A stretch of DNA of 64,000 nt from Nocardioides silvaticus (lineage in GTDB: Bacteria; Actinomycetota; Actinomycetes; Propionibacteriales; Nocardioidaceae), in the NCBI RefSeq assembly GCF_003160695.1, contig NZ_QGDD01000003.1:248001-312000 (forward strand), given 5' to 3'. This document shows positions 16,672 to 26,368 of this stretch, piece after piece. Within the stretch, counting starts at the first letter, position 1. Each line of letters starts with the position of its first letter. The position numbers and the translations under genes were made by a program. The notes below the pieces were generated by a model. It worked only from the letters and a program-made list of their open reading frames with translations, was not told the DNA's origin and searched no databases.

Positions 16672-17964
16672 TCAGAAGTGGGCGCCGCAGCGGCGTGCGG
16701 CCAGCACGGCGAGCGAGCGGGTGCAGCGGACCATCTCGTCGATGTCGACCTGCTCCCGCGGCCCGTGGGCGAACCGCACGTCCCCCGGGCCGTAGTGCAG
16801 GGTCGGGATGCGGCCGATGCCGGCGTACAGCCGCAAGTCGCTGCCGTACGGCGCCGCGGCCAGCGCGGTGTCGCGGCCCTCGACGGACCGGATCGCCTCG
16901 GCCACCTGGTCGACGAGCGGGTCGCTGGTCGCGATCCGACCGGGGCCGAACTGACCGCCGGTCCAGGCGACCTCGACGGGGTGGTCGCGCAGCCACGGGT
17001 CGGTCGCGCACACCGCGGCGACCTCCGCCTCGAGCTCGGCGCGGGCGGCCTCGGGCGTCTCGTCGATCTGCACGCCGAGGCGGCCCTCGGCGACGAGCAG
17101 GTCGGGCACGCTGGAGGCCCAGTCGCCCGTGCGCACGGTGCCGATCGAGATCGGGTAGGGCAGCGGGTTGCCGTCGAAGAGCGGGTCCGGCCACCGGTTG
17201 CGCCGCGCCTCGAGCTTGCCGATCGCGGCGTACACCGGCAGGAACGCGTCGAACGCGCTGACGCCGACGTGCTTGGAGCTGCCGTGCGTCGCGCGGCCGC
17301 GGACCCGGAGCTCGAAGGTGAGTGCGCCGGCGTTCGCGACGACCACGTTGCCGCTGGTGGGCTCGGTGATCACCGCCGCCTCGCCGGTGTGGCCGCGCAG
17401 CATCGTCGCGAAAGCACCGAGCCCGCCGTCCTCCTCGCTGATCACGGCGTGCACCGCGAAGGCGCGTTCGAGCCGCACCCCGGAGGCGACGAGGGCGCGG
17501 GCCACGGCGAGATTGGTGGCCACCCCCGCCTTCATGTCGCAGGCGCCGCGACCGTGCACGGCGTTGCCGCGCACGGCGCCGCCGAACGGGTCGCGGTCGG
17601 GCCACTGCTCCAGGTCCCCGGTCGGTACGACGTCGACGTGCCCCTGCAGCACGAGGGCGGGCGTGCCGTCGCCGAGCACCCCGACGACGCCGTACCCCTC
17701 GGTGCGGGGCGCCTCGGTCCCCGGGTGGTCGGGGTGGTCGGCGAGCCGGTCGAGGTCGAGCTGCCAGTGATCGACGGCGAACCCGAGGTCGGCGAGCTCC
17801 CGCGCGTGGCGCTGCTGGAGGTCGGACTCCGCGTCGGTGCCCGTCACGCTCGGGACCCGGATGAGCGCGACCAGCTCATCGACGAGCGCCTGCTCGTCGA
17901 TCGCCTCGAGCACGCGCGCCTCGACGCGGGTGAGCGCCTCGTCCGGGCGCGCCATGGTGGTCAC
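16672..17964 (-). CDS. M20 family metallopeptidase, ArgE/DapE-like (430 aa)
   Basis: Metal-binding motifs of the family are seen: LVLQGHVDVVP near residue 105 (His-x-Asp), GRGACDMKAGVA with the bridging Asp, and the catalytic EE in VISEEDGG. It hydrolyses an acyl or peptide bond, as in acetylornithine deacetylase or succinyl-diaminopimelate desuccinylase, but the specific substrate is not clear. Start is ATG 17964 or the in-frame ATG at 17955. It is divergent from cydA across a 241-bp gap that carries the DevR-like box. Confidence 0.8.
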   Translation of the reverse strand: MTTMARPDEALTRVEARVLEAIDEQALVDELVALIRVPSVTGTDAESDLQQRHARELADLGFAVDHWQLDLDRLADHPDHPGTEAPRTEGYGVVGVLGDGTPALVLQGHVDVVPTGDLEQWPDRDPFGGAVRGNAVHGRGACDMKAGVATNLAVARALVASGVRLERAFAVHAVISEEDGGLGAFATMLRGHTGEAAVITEPTSGNVVVANAGALTFELRVRGRATHGSSKHVGVSAFDAFLPVYAAIGKLEARRNRWPDPLFDGNPLPYPISIGTVRTGDWASSVPDLLVAEGRLGVQIDETPEAARAELEAEVAAVCATDPWLRDHPVEVAWTGGQFGPGRIATSDPLVDQVAEAIRSVEGRDTALAAAPYGSDLRLYAGIGRIPTLHYGPGDVRFAHGPREQVDIDEMVRCTRSLAVLAARRCGAHF

Positions 17965-18101
17965 CGCGGGAACCTACGGGGTGGGTGCCCTCCGGCGGAA
18001 TAGCTCGAATTGACCCATCCGCCTGGTCATTCGGTTACCAGTGTTCTCCGGCGGAGGCTGGCACGGACGGCCCGGCCCTGACCGCGGGCTCAGGGACTCC
18101 T

Positions 18102-18115
18102 GGGACCAAGGTCCC
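18102..18115. promoter_or_regulatory. DevR (DosR)-like box ahead of cydA
   Basis: GGGACCAAGGTCCC, a near-perfect match to the mycobacterial consensus core GGGACTWWAGTCCC, with 6-nt perfect arms. It ends 90 nt before the cydA GTG. An extra GGGACT half-site sits at 18093-18098, so two tandem sites are possible. Confidence 0.75.
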
Positions 18116-18205
18116 GGGCACCTGGGCCATCGTGCCGTGCTCCCGAGGTTTCTCCATTCCTAGCGTGAGGTCGTCTCTTCCGACACGCACGCCAGGAGCA
18201 CTTTC

Positions 18206-19645
18206 GTGGATCCGACCGACATCGCGCGGTGGCAGTTCGCCATCACGACCGTCTACCACTTCCTCTTCGTGCCGATCACGATCGGCCTGTCCGCCATCAT
18301 CGCCGGCTACGAGATCACCTGGCTCCGGACGCGCAACCCGCAGTGGCTCCGGCTCACGAAGTTCTTCGGGAAGCTCTTCCTCATCAACTTCGCGATCGGC
18401 GTGGTGACCGGCATCGTCCAGGAGTTCCAGTTCGGCATGAACTGGAGCGACTACTCCCGGTTCGTCGGCGACGTCTTCGGCGCTCCGCTGGCGGTCGAGG
18501 GACTGCTCGCGTTCTTCCTCGAGTCGACCTTCCTCGGCTTGTGGATCTTCGGCTGGGACCGGTTGCCGGAGAAGCTGCACGCCGCCTGCATCGCGCTGGT
18601 GCACGTCGGGACGCTCTTCTCGGCGTACTTCATCCTGGCCGCCAACTCCTGGATGCAGCACCCGGTCGGGTTCGCCTACAACCCCGACACCGGCCGGGCG
18701 GAGATGAACGACTTCGCAGCGGTCCTGCTGAACAAGGTGCAGCTGGTGACGTTCCCGCACGTCATCTTCTCGGCGTACCTCACCGGAGCCGCCTTCGTCG
18801 TGGGCGTGGCCGTCTGGCAGCTGGTCCGCAAGGCGCGCACCGACGACGACCGGGCGCTCTACCGCAAGGCGGTCCGCACCGGCGCGGCGATCGTGCTCGC
18901 CAGCGGCATCGGCGTCGCCGTCAGCGGTGACGTCCAGGGCAAGATCATGACCGAGGTCCAGCCGATGAAGATGGCTGCGGCCGAGGGCCTCTACGAGGAC
19001 GAGGCCCCTGCCGACTTCTCGCTGCTGACCATCGGCACGCCTGACGGCAAGGAGGAGAAGTTCGCCGTCAAGGTCCCCGGACTGCTGTCGTTCCTGGCGA
19101 CGGGCACCACCGACGGCAAGGTCGAGGGCATCAACCCGCTCCGTGAGAAGTACATCGAGACCTACGGCCAGGACCCTGGTGAGAAGTACTACTCGCCGGG
19201 CGACTACACGCCGGTGGTCCCACTGACCTACTGGTCGTTCCGGTTCATGATCGGGCTCGGCTTCGCGGCCGCTGCCATCGCCGGATGGATCCTGTGGGCG
19301 ACCAGGAGGGATCGGGTGCCACGCGGGCGCGTGCTGCTGTGGTCGGCAGTCACCCTCCCGCTGCTGCCCCTCGCCGCGAACGCGTTCGGCTGGATCTTCA
19401 CCGAGGTCGGCCGGCAGCCGTGGGCAGTGTTCGGGCTGATGACCACGGACCAGGCGGTCTCACCCGGCACCACCACCGCCGAGGTGCTCACCTCACTGAT
19501 CGTCCTGACCGGGGTGTACGGCGTGCTCGCCGTCGTCGAGGTCCGGCTGCTCCTCGAGTACGCCCGACGCGGGGCCGACCCGCTCCCGGACCCAGACCCG
19601 ACCGCGACCGACGGCGACGACCGTCCGCTGGCCTTCGCCTACTGA
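18206..19645 (+). CDS. cydA: Cytochrome bd ubiquinol/menaquinol oxidase subunit I (479 aa)
   Basis: The heme subunit of the high-affinity bd oxidase in the cell membrane. His 18 (RWQFAITTVYHFLF) and the His of VTFPHVIFSAY are heme ligands, and VGRQPWAV is the diagnostic GRQPW region. The extracellular Q-loop is short, as in actinobacterial enzymes. The start is GTG 18206 with AGGAG at 18192-18196. It forms cydA-cydB-cydDC, and a DevR-like box lies upstream, so expression is probably raised at low oxygen. Confidence 0.95.
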   Translation: MDPTDIARWQFAITTVYHFLFVPITIGLSAIIAGYEITWLRTRNPQWLRLTKFFGKLFLINFAIGVVTGIVQEFQFGMNWSDYSRFVGDVFGAPLAVEGLLAFFLESTFLGLWIFGWDRLPEKLHAACIALVHVGTLFSAYFILAANSWMQHPVGFAYNPDTGRAEMNDFAAVLLNKVQLVTFPHVIFSAYLTGAAFVVGVAVWQLVRKARTDDDRALYRKAVRTGAAIVLASGIGVAVSGDVQGKIMTEVQPMKMAAAEGLYEDEAPADFSLLTIGTPDGKEEKFAVKVPGLLSFLATGTTDGKVEGINPLREKYIETYGQDPGEKYYSPGDYTPVVPLTYWSFRFMIGLGFAAAAIAGWILWATRRDRVPRGRVLLWSAVTLPLLPLAANAFGWIFTEVGRQPWAVFGLMTTDQAVSPGTTTAEVLTSLIVLTGVYGVLAVVEVRLLLEYARRGADPLPDPDPTATDGDDRPLAFAY

Positions 19646-19658
19646 CCGAGGAAGACAC

Positions 19659-20687
19659 ATGGAGCTCACCACCATCTGGTTCATCCTGATCGCCGTCCTC
19701 TGGATCGGCTACTTCTGCCTCGAGGGCTTCGACTTCGGAGTCGGCATGCTGCTGCCCTTCCTCGCGAAGGACGACACCGACCGTCGGGTCATGATCAACA
19801 CCATCGGCCCCGTCTGGGACGGCAACGAGGTGTGGCTGCTGGTCGCGGGCGGCGCCACGTTCGCCGCCTTCCCGGAGTGGTACGCGACGCTCTTCAGCGG
19901 CTTCTACCTGCCGCTGCTGCTCATCCTGGTGGCGCTGATCGTGCGGGGGCTCGCCTTCGAGTACCGAGCGAAGCGCGACGACGCGAAGTGGCGGCGCAAC
20001 TGGGACATCGCGATCGTCGTCGGCTCCTTCGTCCCGGCGCTGCTGTGGGGCGTCGCCTTCGCCAACATCCTGCGGGGGGTGCCGATCGACGCCGACCACG
20101 AGTACGTCGGCGGGTTCTTCACCCTGCTCAACCCCTACGCGCTCGTCGGGGGCCTCACCACGCTGCTCCTGTTCCTCTCGCACGGTGCGGTGTTCCTCGC
20201 CCTGAAGACCGACGGACCGATCCGACACCGGGCCGGAACCCTCGCCTCGACCTTGACCGCCGCGGCGGTCGGTGCGGCTGCGGTGTTCCTGGTGTGGACC
20301 CAGGCCGAGACCGGGACCATGGGATCTGGTGTCGCGTTCCTGGCAGCAGCAGCAGCGCTGGGCGCCGCCCTCGTCGCCACGATCAGGCGGCGAGAGGGGT
20401 GGGCCTTCCTCGGCACGTTCGTGGCGATCGCGCTCGCCGTCGCCGGGTTGTTCCTCGCGCTGTTCCCCGACGTGATGCCGACGACGCTGGCCGACGGCGC
20501 CGGGCTCACCACCACGAACGCGGCGGCGACGTCGTACACGTTGAAGATCATGACGGTCGTCGCCGTGTGCTTCACGCCGATCGTGCTCATCTACCAGGGC
20601 TGGACCTACTGGGTCTTCCGCAAGCGGATCGCCGCGCACCACATCCCGACGGCACCCGCGACCGACCCGGCACCGGCGGCCCGATGA
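19659..20687 (+). CDS. cydB: Cytochrome bd oxidase subunit II (342 aa)
   Basis: The partner membrane subunit, starting with LTTIWFILIAVLWIGYFCLEGFDFGVGML and the conserved VWDGNEVWLLVAGGATFAAFPEWYA segment. It has about eight to nine transmembrane helices and forms the oxidase heterodimer with CydA. It follows cydA by 13 nt with GAGGAAG ahead, and its stop overlaps the cydDC ATG by 4 nt. Confidence 0.95.
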   Translation: MELTTIWFILIAVLWIGYFCLEGFDFGVGMLLPFLAKDDTDRRVMINTIGPVWDGNEVWLLVAGGATFAAFPEWYATLFSGFYLPLLLILVALIVRGLAFEYRAKRDDAKWRRNWDIAIVVGSFVPALLWGVAFANILRGVPIDADHEYVGGFFTLLNPYALVGGLTTLLLFLSHGAVFLALKTDGPIRHRAGTLASTLTAAAVGAAAVFLVWTQAETGTMGSGVAFLAAAAALGAALVATIRRREGWAFLGTFVAIALAVAGLFLALFPDVMPTTLADGAGLTTTNAAATSYTLKIMTVVAVCFTPIVLIYQGWTYWVFRKRIAAHHIPTAPATDPAPAAR

Positions 20688-23600
20688 GGCCGTCGGACCC
20701 CCGCGTGCGGGCCCAGCTCCGGCCCGCAGGCCGTCAGCTCGGCGCCGTGGGTGGGCTCGGTGTCGTCACCGGGCTTCTCGTCATCGGCCAGGCCTGGTCG
20801 GTCGCGGCGCTGGTGGTGGCGGCCCTCGACGGAGGCGACGTCCTCCGCTGGGGCCTCGTGACCGCCGGACTGCTGGCTGCTCGCGGGCTCGTCGGCGCGG
20901 CCGGCGACGTGCTGGCTGCCAGGGCGGCGGGGATCGTCAGCACGATCCTCCGGTACCGGCTGCTACGGGCCACGATCGACGGGTCCGGCGGCGCCGACGC
21001 CAGTGGGGAACGCGCGGTCCTCCTCACCCGGGGGGCCGCCGCGACCGAGCCCTACCTGACCCGATACCTCCCGGCGCTGGTGCTCGCGGCCGTGCTGCCG
21101 CCCCTCACCGTCGTCGCGATCGCGACCCAGGACGTCCTCAGCGCCGTGATCGTGCTGGCGACCCTGCCGCTCGTGCCGGTCTTCGGCGCGCTCGTCGGGC
21201 TCGCCACCCGCGACCGGGCCGAGGAGCAGTGGCGCGCGCTCTCGGCAATGTCGGGGCACTTCGTCGACGTCGTGCGCGGCCTGCCGACGCTCGTCGCCCA
21301 CCGCCGCGCGCGGGTCCAGTCCGGGCGGATCGCCGAGATCACCGACCGCTACCGGAGGGCGACGCTGCGCACCCTCCGGCTGGCGTTCGCGTCGTCCGCG
21401 GTCCTCGAGCTCGTCGCGACCCTGTCCGTGGCACTCATCGCGGTGACGGTCGGCGTCCGCCTCGCCTCCGGCAGCATGGACCTGCGCACCGCTCTGGTCG
21501 TGCTGCTGCTGGCGCCCGAGGCCTACTGGCCGCTGCGACGGGTCGGAGCCGAGTTCCACGCCGCGGCGGAGGGAGCCGCCGCGTTCGAGGCCGCCGACGG
21601 CGTCCTCGCCGACCACCCCCAGGGCGCGTCTGTCGGTGCGGCCGCAGCGCCGGACGCAGACCTGGAGCTCCGCGGGCTCCGCGCCACCTACCCCGGACGC
21701 ACAGCACCGGCGCTGGTCCTGCCGGCGGCGCGGATCCCGTCGCGCGGGGTCACTGCGGTCTCGGGACCGTCGGGGTGCGGGAAGTCGACGCTGCTCGCCG
21801 TGCTCGCCGGCCTGCTCCCCGCCGACGGGGAGGTGACCGCCGCCGGGGTGACCGTCGGTGGCCCACCCTGGCAGGCCCAGGTCGCCTGGCTGCCGCAGCA
21901 GCCGCAGTTCGTCGCCGGCACGATCGCCGACAACCTGCGACTCGCCCGTCCCGACGCCCCCGACCGCGCGCTCTGGAGCGCGCTGCGTCAGGTGGCGCTC
22001 GAGGTCCGGGTGGAGGCGCTCCCCCACGGTCTCGACACGCCGCTCGGTGAGGACGGCGCGACGTTGTCGGCCGGCGAGCGGGCCCGGCTCGCCCTGGCGC
22101 GGGTGGTCCTCGCCGAGCGGCCGTGGGTGCTGCTCGACGAGCCGACCGCACACCTCGACGAGCTCACCGAGCAGGTGATCGTGGACACCGTGGCCCAGCT
22201 CGCGCGCCGGTCGGCCGTGGTCGTCGTCGCCCACAAGCCGGCCCTGCTCCACCTCGCCGACCACCAGATCGCGCTGACCCGGCCGACCGGTCCCGCCGCG
22301 GGGTGGCCGCTCGAGAACGAGCCGGCGCCCGTCGTACCTCTTCCCGCCTCGGCACCTGCTGCGGACGTGGAGGAGCCTGGACGTCGACCGCTCCTCGTCG
22401 CGACCGCACTGGGCGCGCTCGCTTCGGCGTCCGGCGTGGCGCTGACCGCGACCGCCGGGTGGTTGATCGTGCAGGCGTCGACCCGGCCGGCGGTCCTCAC
22501 GCTCCTGGTCGCGATCGTCGGCGTCCGCACCTTCGGGCTGGCGCGACCCGTGCTGCGCTACGTCGAGCGGTTGCGTGCCCACGACGCCGCGCTACGGCTG
22601 CTGGCCCGCCGCCGGGTCGAGGTGTACGACGCGCTCGTGCCACTGGTCCCCGGGCGGCTGGGTCGGCGCCGTGGTGACCTGCTGAGCACGATCGTCGACG
22701 ACGTGGACGGGCTGGTCGACCGGGAGCTGCGGGTGCGGATGCCCGTGCGGCAGCTGGTACTCGTCGGCCTGCTCGCCGTGGTCGTGGCGTCCTTCCTGCT
22801 GCCGACGGCCGGGCTGGTGGTCCTCGCCTTCCTGCTCACCACCGGCCCCGGGGCCTTCCTCCTCGCCCGGCGGGGCGCACGCGCGGCCGAGCGCCGGCTC
22901 GTCACCCTGCGGGCGGACCTGTCCACCGCGGTGGTCGAGTCGATCCAGGTCGCCGACGACCTCCGGATGTGGCAGGCGGGTGACCGGGCCGCGGGCAAGG
23001 TCTCCGGCGCCAGCGCCCGGATGGCCGCCGCCGGCACCGCGGCCGCCGCCTGGGCTGCTGCGGGTCGGGCCCTCGTGCTCGCGGCGTGCGGCGTCAGCGT
23101 GGCAGCCACTGCTGCGGTGACGGCGGCTGCGGTCTCCGCGGGCACCCTGTCCGGTCCGATGATGGCGCTGCTGGTCCTGCTGCCTCTCGCACTCGCCGAC
23201 GTCGTCGCGCCGATGGCCGATGCCGGGACGCTCTCCGCGCGCACCCGGGCCGCGGACGCACGTCTGCGGATCCTCGCCCGGACCTCACCGGCCGTGCGGG
23301 ACACCGCTCCGCTGGGGCGCCCGGACGGCACGAACGTCGACGTCGAGGGAGCCCGCGGCCAGTGGGAGCGCGGCGGACGGATCACCTCCGCAGTCGACCT
23401 CCGGCTGTCCCCTGGCGACCGGGTGGCGGTCGTGGGCGCCTCGGGGTCCGGCAAGTCGACCCTCGCCGCCTTGCTGATGCGCTTCCTCGACCCCGTCGGC
23501 GGGGAGGTGCGGCTCGGCGGCCGGTCCTTGCCCGACCTGACCCTCGACGACGTCCGCCGACTCACCGGGCTGGTCGACGACCATCCCCACGTGTTCGCCA

Positions 23601-24007
23601 CGAGCCTGGCGGAGAACGTCCGGCTGGCGCGGCCGTCCGCGACGGACGCCGAGGTGGAGGCAGCGCTGCGCCGTGCCCGTCTCGGCGAGTGGCTCGACTC
23701 ACTGCCGCAGGGACTGGACACCTGGCTCGGCGACGGGCACGCCGCGGTGTCCGGAGGCGAGCGCGCCCGGATCGGGATCGCCCGGTCGTTGCTGGCGGAC
23801 CAGCCGGTGCTCGTGCTCGACGAGCCGGCCGCCCACCTGGACCACGCGACGGCGACCGAGCTGGCCCGGGAGGTCCTCGGGGCCACCCGCGACCGATCGG
23901 TCCTCTGGATCACCCACGGCACCGCCGGGCTCGACCTCGTCGACCGGGTCTTCGACCTCGACCGGGAGCGGCACCGTCACGACCACGAGTCGCCGCTCGG
24001 CCACTGA
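20684..24007 (+). CDS. cydDC: Fused thiol-reductant ABC exporter CydDC (1107 aa)
   Basis: One polypeptide joins CydD and CydC. Each half has a membrane domain and a nucleotide-binding domain: Walker A loops GPSGCGKST (~365) and GASGSGKST (~920), signature motifs LSAGERARLAL and VSGGERARIGI, and Walker B segments VLLDEPTAH and LVLDEPAAH. The exporter moves glutathione/cysteine-type reductants to the outside and is needed for bd oxidase assembly. The start is ATG 20684 (ATGA overlap); the frame is open upstream inside cydB. In E. coli the two halves are separate genes. Confidence 0.93.
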   Translation: MRPSDPRVRAQLRPAGRQLGAVGGLGVVTGLLVIGQAWSVAALVVAALDGGDVLRWGLVTAGLLAARGLVGAAGDVLAARAAGIVSTILRYRLLRATIDGSGGADASGERAVLLTRGAAATEPYLTRYLPALVLAAVLPPLTVVAIATQDVLSAVIVLATLPLVPVFGALVGLATRDRAEEQWRALSAMSGHFVDVVRGLPTLVAHRRARVQSGRIAEITDRYRRATLRTLRLAFASSAVLELVATLSVALIAVTVGVRLASGSMDLRTALVVLLLAPEAYWPLRRVGAEFHAAAEGAAAFEAADGVLADHPQGASVGAAAAPDADLELRGLRATYPGRTAPALVLPAARIPSRGVTAVSGPSGCGKSTLLAVLAGLLPADGEVTAAGVTVGGPPWQAQVAWLPQQPQFVAGTIADNLRLARPDAPDRALWSALRQVALEVRVEALPHGLDTPLGEDGATLSAGERARLALARVVLAERPWVLLDEPTAHLDELTEQVIVDTVAQLARRSAVVVVAHKPALLHLADHQIALTRPTGPAAGWPLENEPAPVVPLPASAPAADVEEPGRRPLLVATALGALASASGVALTATAGWLIVQASTRPAVLTLLVAIVGVRTFGLARPVLRYVERLRAHDAALRLLARRRVEVYDALVPLVPGRLGRRRGDLLSTIVDDVDGLVDRELRVRMPVRQLVLVGLLAVVVASFLLPTAGLVVLAFLLTTGPGAFLLARRGARAAERRLVTLRADLSTAVVESIQVADDLRMWQAGDRAAGKVSGASARMAAAGTAAAAWAAAGRALVLAACGVSVAATAAVTAAAVSAGTLSGPMMALLVLLPLALADVVAPMADAGTLSARTRAADARLRILARTSPAVRDTAPLGRPDGTNVDVEGARGQWERGGRITSAVDLRLSPGDRVAVVGASGSGKSTLAALLMRFLDPVGGEVRLGGRSLPDLTLDDVRRLTGLVDDHPHVFATSLAENVRLARPSATDAEVEAALRRARLGEWLDSLPQGLDTWLGDGHAAVSGGERARIGIARSLLADQPVLVLDEPAAHLDHATATELAREVLGATRDRSVLWITHGTAGLDLVDRVFDLDRERHRHDHESPLGH

Positions 24008-24070
24008 CGACCCGGCGCACTCTCGGCCAGCGGGTCTCGCGACGGGACGGGTAGCCGTGCCCTGCCGGTC

Positions 24071-24084
24071 GGGACTTTGGTCCC
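24071..24084. promoter_or_regulatory. DevR-like box ahead of the first Acg-like gene
   Basis: GGGACTTTGGTCCC, one of the closest matches to the DevR consensus in the window. It ends 61 nt before the ATG at 24146, a spacing shared by several other boxes here. Confidence 0.8.
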
Positions 24085-24145
24085 TGCTGCTCGCTGCCCC
24101 GAGCGGCGACGATGGATCGACAGCGAAGGACAAGGGGAACACACG

Positions 24146-25135
24146 ATGCTGCTGGTCGAGCGGTTGGTCGAGCTCGCCTGTCTCGCGCCGAGCGTGCACA
24201 ACACACAGCCGTGGCGCTGGCACGCGGTCGGCGACCGGTTGTTCCTGCACGCCGACCGAAGCCGACAGCTCGTCCACGAGGACCCGTCGGGGCGGAACCT
24301 GGTCATCAGCTGCGGGGCCGCGCTCGACCACCTCCGGTTCGCGGCGCGTGCCCTAGGGCTGACCGCTGACATCACCCGCTTCCCGGACGGTCCACGGAGC
24401 GATCTCATTGCCGTGGTCGACCTCCGCCACGGCCTCCCCTCACCGACAGCCGCCGAGGACATCGCGCTGCTCCGCCAACGCTGCACCGACCGGCGGCGCT
24501 TCACCTCGTGGCCGGTGCACGCTCTTGCCCGCGAAGTTCTCGTCGCCGCCGCCCGGCGGCGGGGCGCGCTCGCGGTCGCCGTCACCGAACCCGGGCAACG
24601 GATCGAGCTCGAGCTGCTCTCCCGGCGCGCCCACCACCTGCGGTCCCTCAATCGGGCCGCGCTCGAGGAACAGGCGTCCTGGGTGGGTCCAGGTCGTCCG
24701 ACCGACGGCATCCCGTCGAGCGTCCTCCCCGACCAGGTGGGGCCGGCTCCGACCCGTTTCGGCCCCGGGACGCTGACCGAGGAGCGTGCCGTCGTCGAGA
24801 GCACCGACGGCATGATCGTGCTGGGTGGGCGCGACGACGACCGGGCTGGTTGGCTCCGCACGGGAGAGGCCCTCAGCTCCCTGTGGTTGCGCGCCACCAG
24901 GGACGGCCTCTCCGTCGTACCGCTCAGCCTGCCGGTCGAGGTGCCCTCGGTCCGCGGTGAGCTGACCGCTGCGCTGGAGGAACCGAACGTGGTCCCCCAC
25001 ATCCTGCTGAGGATCGGCTGGCAGGCCATCGGCCGGAGCGAGCTGCCGCGGACCCCGCGGCGACCGGTCGCGGACGTGCTCGTGGTCGGCGAGGACGCCG
25101 GGACGTCGTCACGGGGGACTTCCTCGGCGGTCTGA
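24146..25135 (+). CDS. Acg-like nitroreductase family protein (329 aa)
   Basis: Similar in layout to the M. tuberculosis DosR-regulon proteins Rv2032 (Acg) and Rv3131. The N-terminal half contains LVELACLAPSVHNTQPWRW and LVHEDPSGRNLVISCGAALDHL, both typical of the family. The fold is a nitroreductase duplicate; known Acg binds FMN weakly and may store flavin rather than catalyse reduction. Start is ATG 24146 with AAGGGG before it. A DevR-like box lies upstream and acetate kinase follows 75 nt downstream. Confidence 0.88.
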   Translation: MLLVERLVELACLAPSVHNTQPWRWHAVGDRLFLHADRSRQLVHEDPSGRNLVISCGAALDHLRFAARALGLTADITRFPDGPRSDLIAVVDLRHGLPSPTAAEDIALLRQRCTDRRRFTSWPVHALAREVLVAAARRRGALAVAVTEPGQRIELELLSRRAHHLRSLNRAALEEQASWVGPGRPTDGIPSSVLPDQVGPAPTRFGPGTLTEERAVVESTDGMIVLGGRDDDRAGWLRTGEALSSLWLRATRDGLSVVPLSLPVEVPSVRGELTAALEEPNVVPHILLRIGWQAIGRSELPRTPRRPVADVLVVGEDAGTSSRGTSSAV

Positions 25136-25210
25136 TCCCCCGGCACCTCGGTCGTCCGCCCGTAGTGTGGTCATGGTCGCCGAGAACCCGACGGAGGGGC
25201 GGACACGCTC

Positions 25211-26368
25211 ATGAGCCAGCTGCTCGTCCTCAACGCCGGCTCGTCCAGCCTCAAGTACGACGTGTTCGCGCCCTGGCCCGCGAACGGCGACCCCACGCGG
25301 GTCGCGCACGGCGCCGTCGAGGGCGTGGGCACCGACCGGGTCCCGGATCACGAGGCGGCCCTCGGCTCCGCGCTCGACGACCTGCGGCGCGATCCGGGAC
25401 TCGACTCGCTGGTCGCCGTGGCTCACCGCGTCGTGCACGGCGGAACGCTGACGGCCCCGGCGCTGATCGACGAGGACAGCGAGGGCGCGATCGTCGACGC
25501 TTCGGCGCTGGCGCCGCTGCACAACCCCGCCGCGCTCGCCGGCATCCGTGCGGTCCGGGCCGAGTGGCCGGAGCTGCCGCAGATCGCTGTCTTCGACACC
25601 GCCTTCCACCAAACGATCGACGAGGTGGCCAGCACGTACGCCGTTCCCGTCGACCTCGCCCGTCGCCACCAGCTCCGCAAGTGGGGTTTTCACGGCATCA
25701 GCCACGCGTACGTCGCACGTCGGTCCGCCGAGGCTCTCGGCCTCCCGGCCGAGGAGGCGGACCTCGTCATCTGCCACATCGGCAACGGGGTGTCGGTCAC
25801 GGCCGTCCGCGGTGGACGCAGCATCGACACCTCGATGGGCTTCACCCCGATGGAGGGAGCCGTGATGGGCACCCGCAGCGGCAGCATCGACCCCGGCCTC
25901 GTCTTCCACCTCGCCCGGCAGACCGACCTGTCGCTGGAGGAGATCGAGGACATCCTCCAGCACCGGAGCGGGGTCCTCGGCCTGTGTGGCGACTCGGACA
26001 TGAAGCAGGTCAGGGAGCGCGCGGACGCCGGCGATGCCGACGCCTCGTTCGCGCTCGCTGTCTATACGCACCGGTTGCGCGGGATCGTCGCGTCCTACGT
26101 CGGACTGCTGCCGGACCTCCGTGCGGTGGTCTTCACCGCCGGGGTCGGCGAGCACGACCCGGCGCTGCGTGCGGAGGTGATCGAACCGTTGTCACATCTC
26201 GGGCTCGAGCTGGACCGGGACGCCAACCGGTCGGCCACCGGCCCGGACGGTCCGGTCCGGATCGGTCGCGGCGACCGTCCGACCGTTCTGGTCGTCCCGA
26301 CCGACGAGGGCGCCGAGGTCGCCCGGCAGGCGGCGTCAGCCTTCCCCGGGCCCCGGAACGGGCAGTGA
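25211..26368 (+). CDS. ackA: Acetate kinase (385 aa)
   Basis: Catalyses acetyl phosphate + ADP to acetate + ATP. Visible motifs: the N-terminal LNAGSSSLKY (phosphate-binding loop), FDTAFHQT with the catalytic His region, GFHGISHAYV, and the ASKHA ATPase segment HIGNGVSVTAV. Length fits the family (~390-400). It lies 75 nt after the Acg-like gene on the same strand and is probably read through from its DevR-like box; no separate box was found. Its last 33 bp overlap the convergent phosphoketolase gene, which makes its substrate acetyl phosphate. No phosphotransacetylase gene is in the window. Confidence 0.96.
   Translation: MSQLLVLNAGSSSLKYDVFAPWPANGDPTRVAHGAVEGVGTDRVPDHEAALGSALDDLRRDPGLDSLVAVAHRVVHGGTLTAPALIDEDSEGAIVDASALAPLHNPAALAGIRAVRAEWPELPQIAVFDTAFHQTIDEVASTYAVPVDLARRHQLRKWGFHGISHAYVARRSAEALGLPAEEADLVICHIGNGVSVTAVRGGRSIDTSMGFTPMEGAVMGTRSGSIDPGLVFHLARQTDLSLEEIEDILQHRSGVLGLCGDSDMKQVRERADAGDADASFALAVYTHRLRGIVASYVGLLPDLRAVVFTAGVGEHDPALRAEVIEPLSHLGLELDRDANRSATGPDGPVRIGRGDRPTVLVVPTDEGAEVARQAASAFPGPRNGQ

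Noticed and set aside
14320-18003. A 1227-codon open frame on the plus strand antisense to the catalase and peptidase genes
   Set aside because: It is an antisense shadow of GC-rich coding DNA: residues are Arg/Val/Gly-rich with no recognisable domain, while the minus-strand catalase and M20 proteins are clear.
25136-25210. A separate DevR-like box for ackA (GGGGGACTTCCTC near 25111)
   Set aside because: No matching right arm; ackA is more simply read through from the upstream Acg-like gene.
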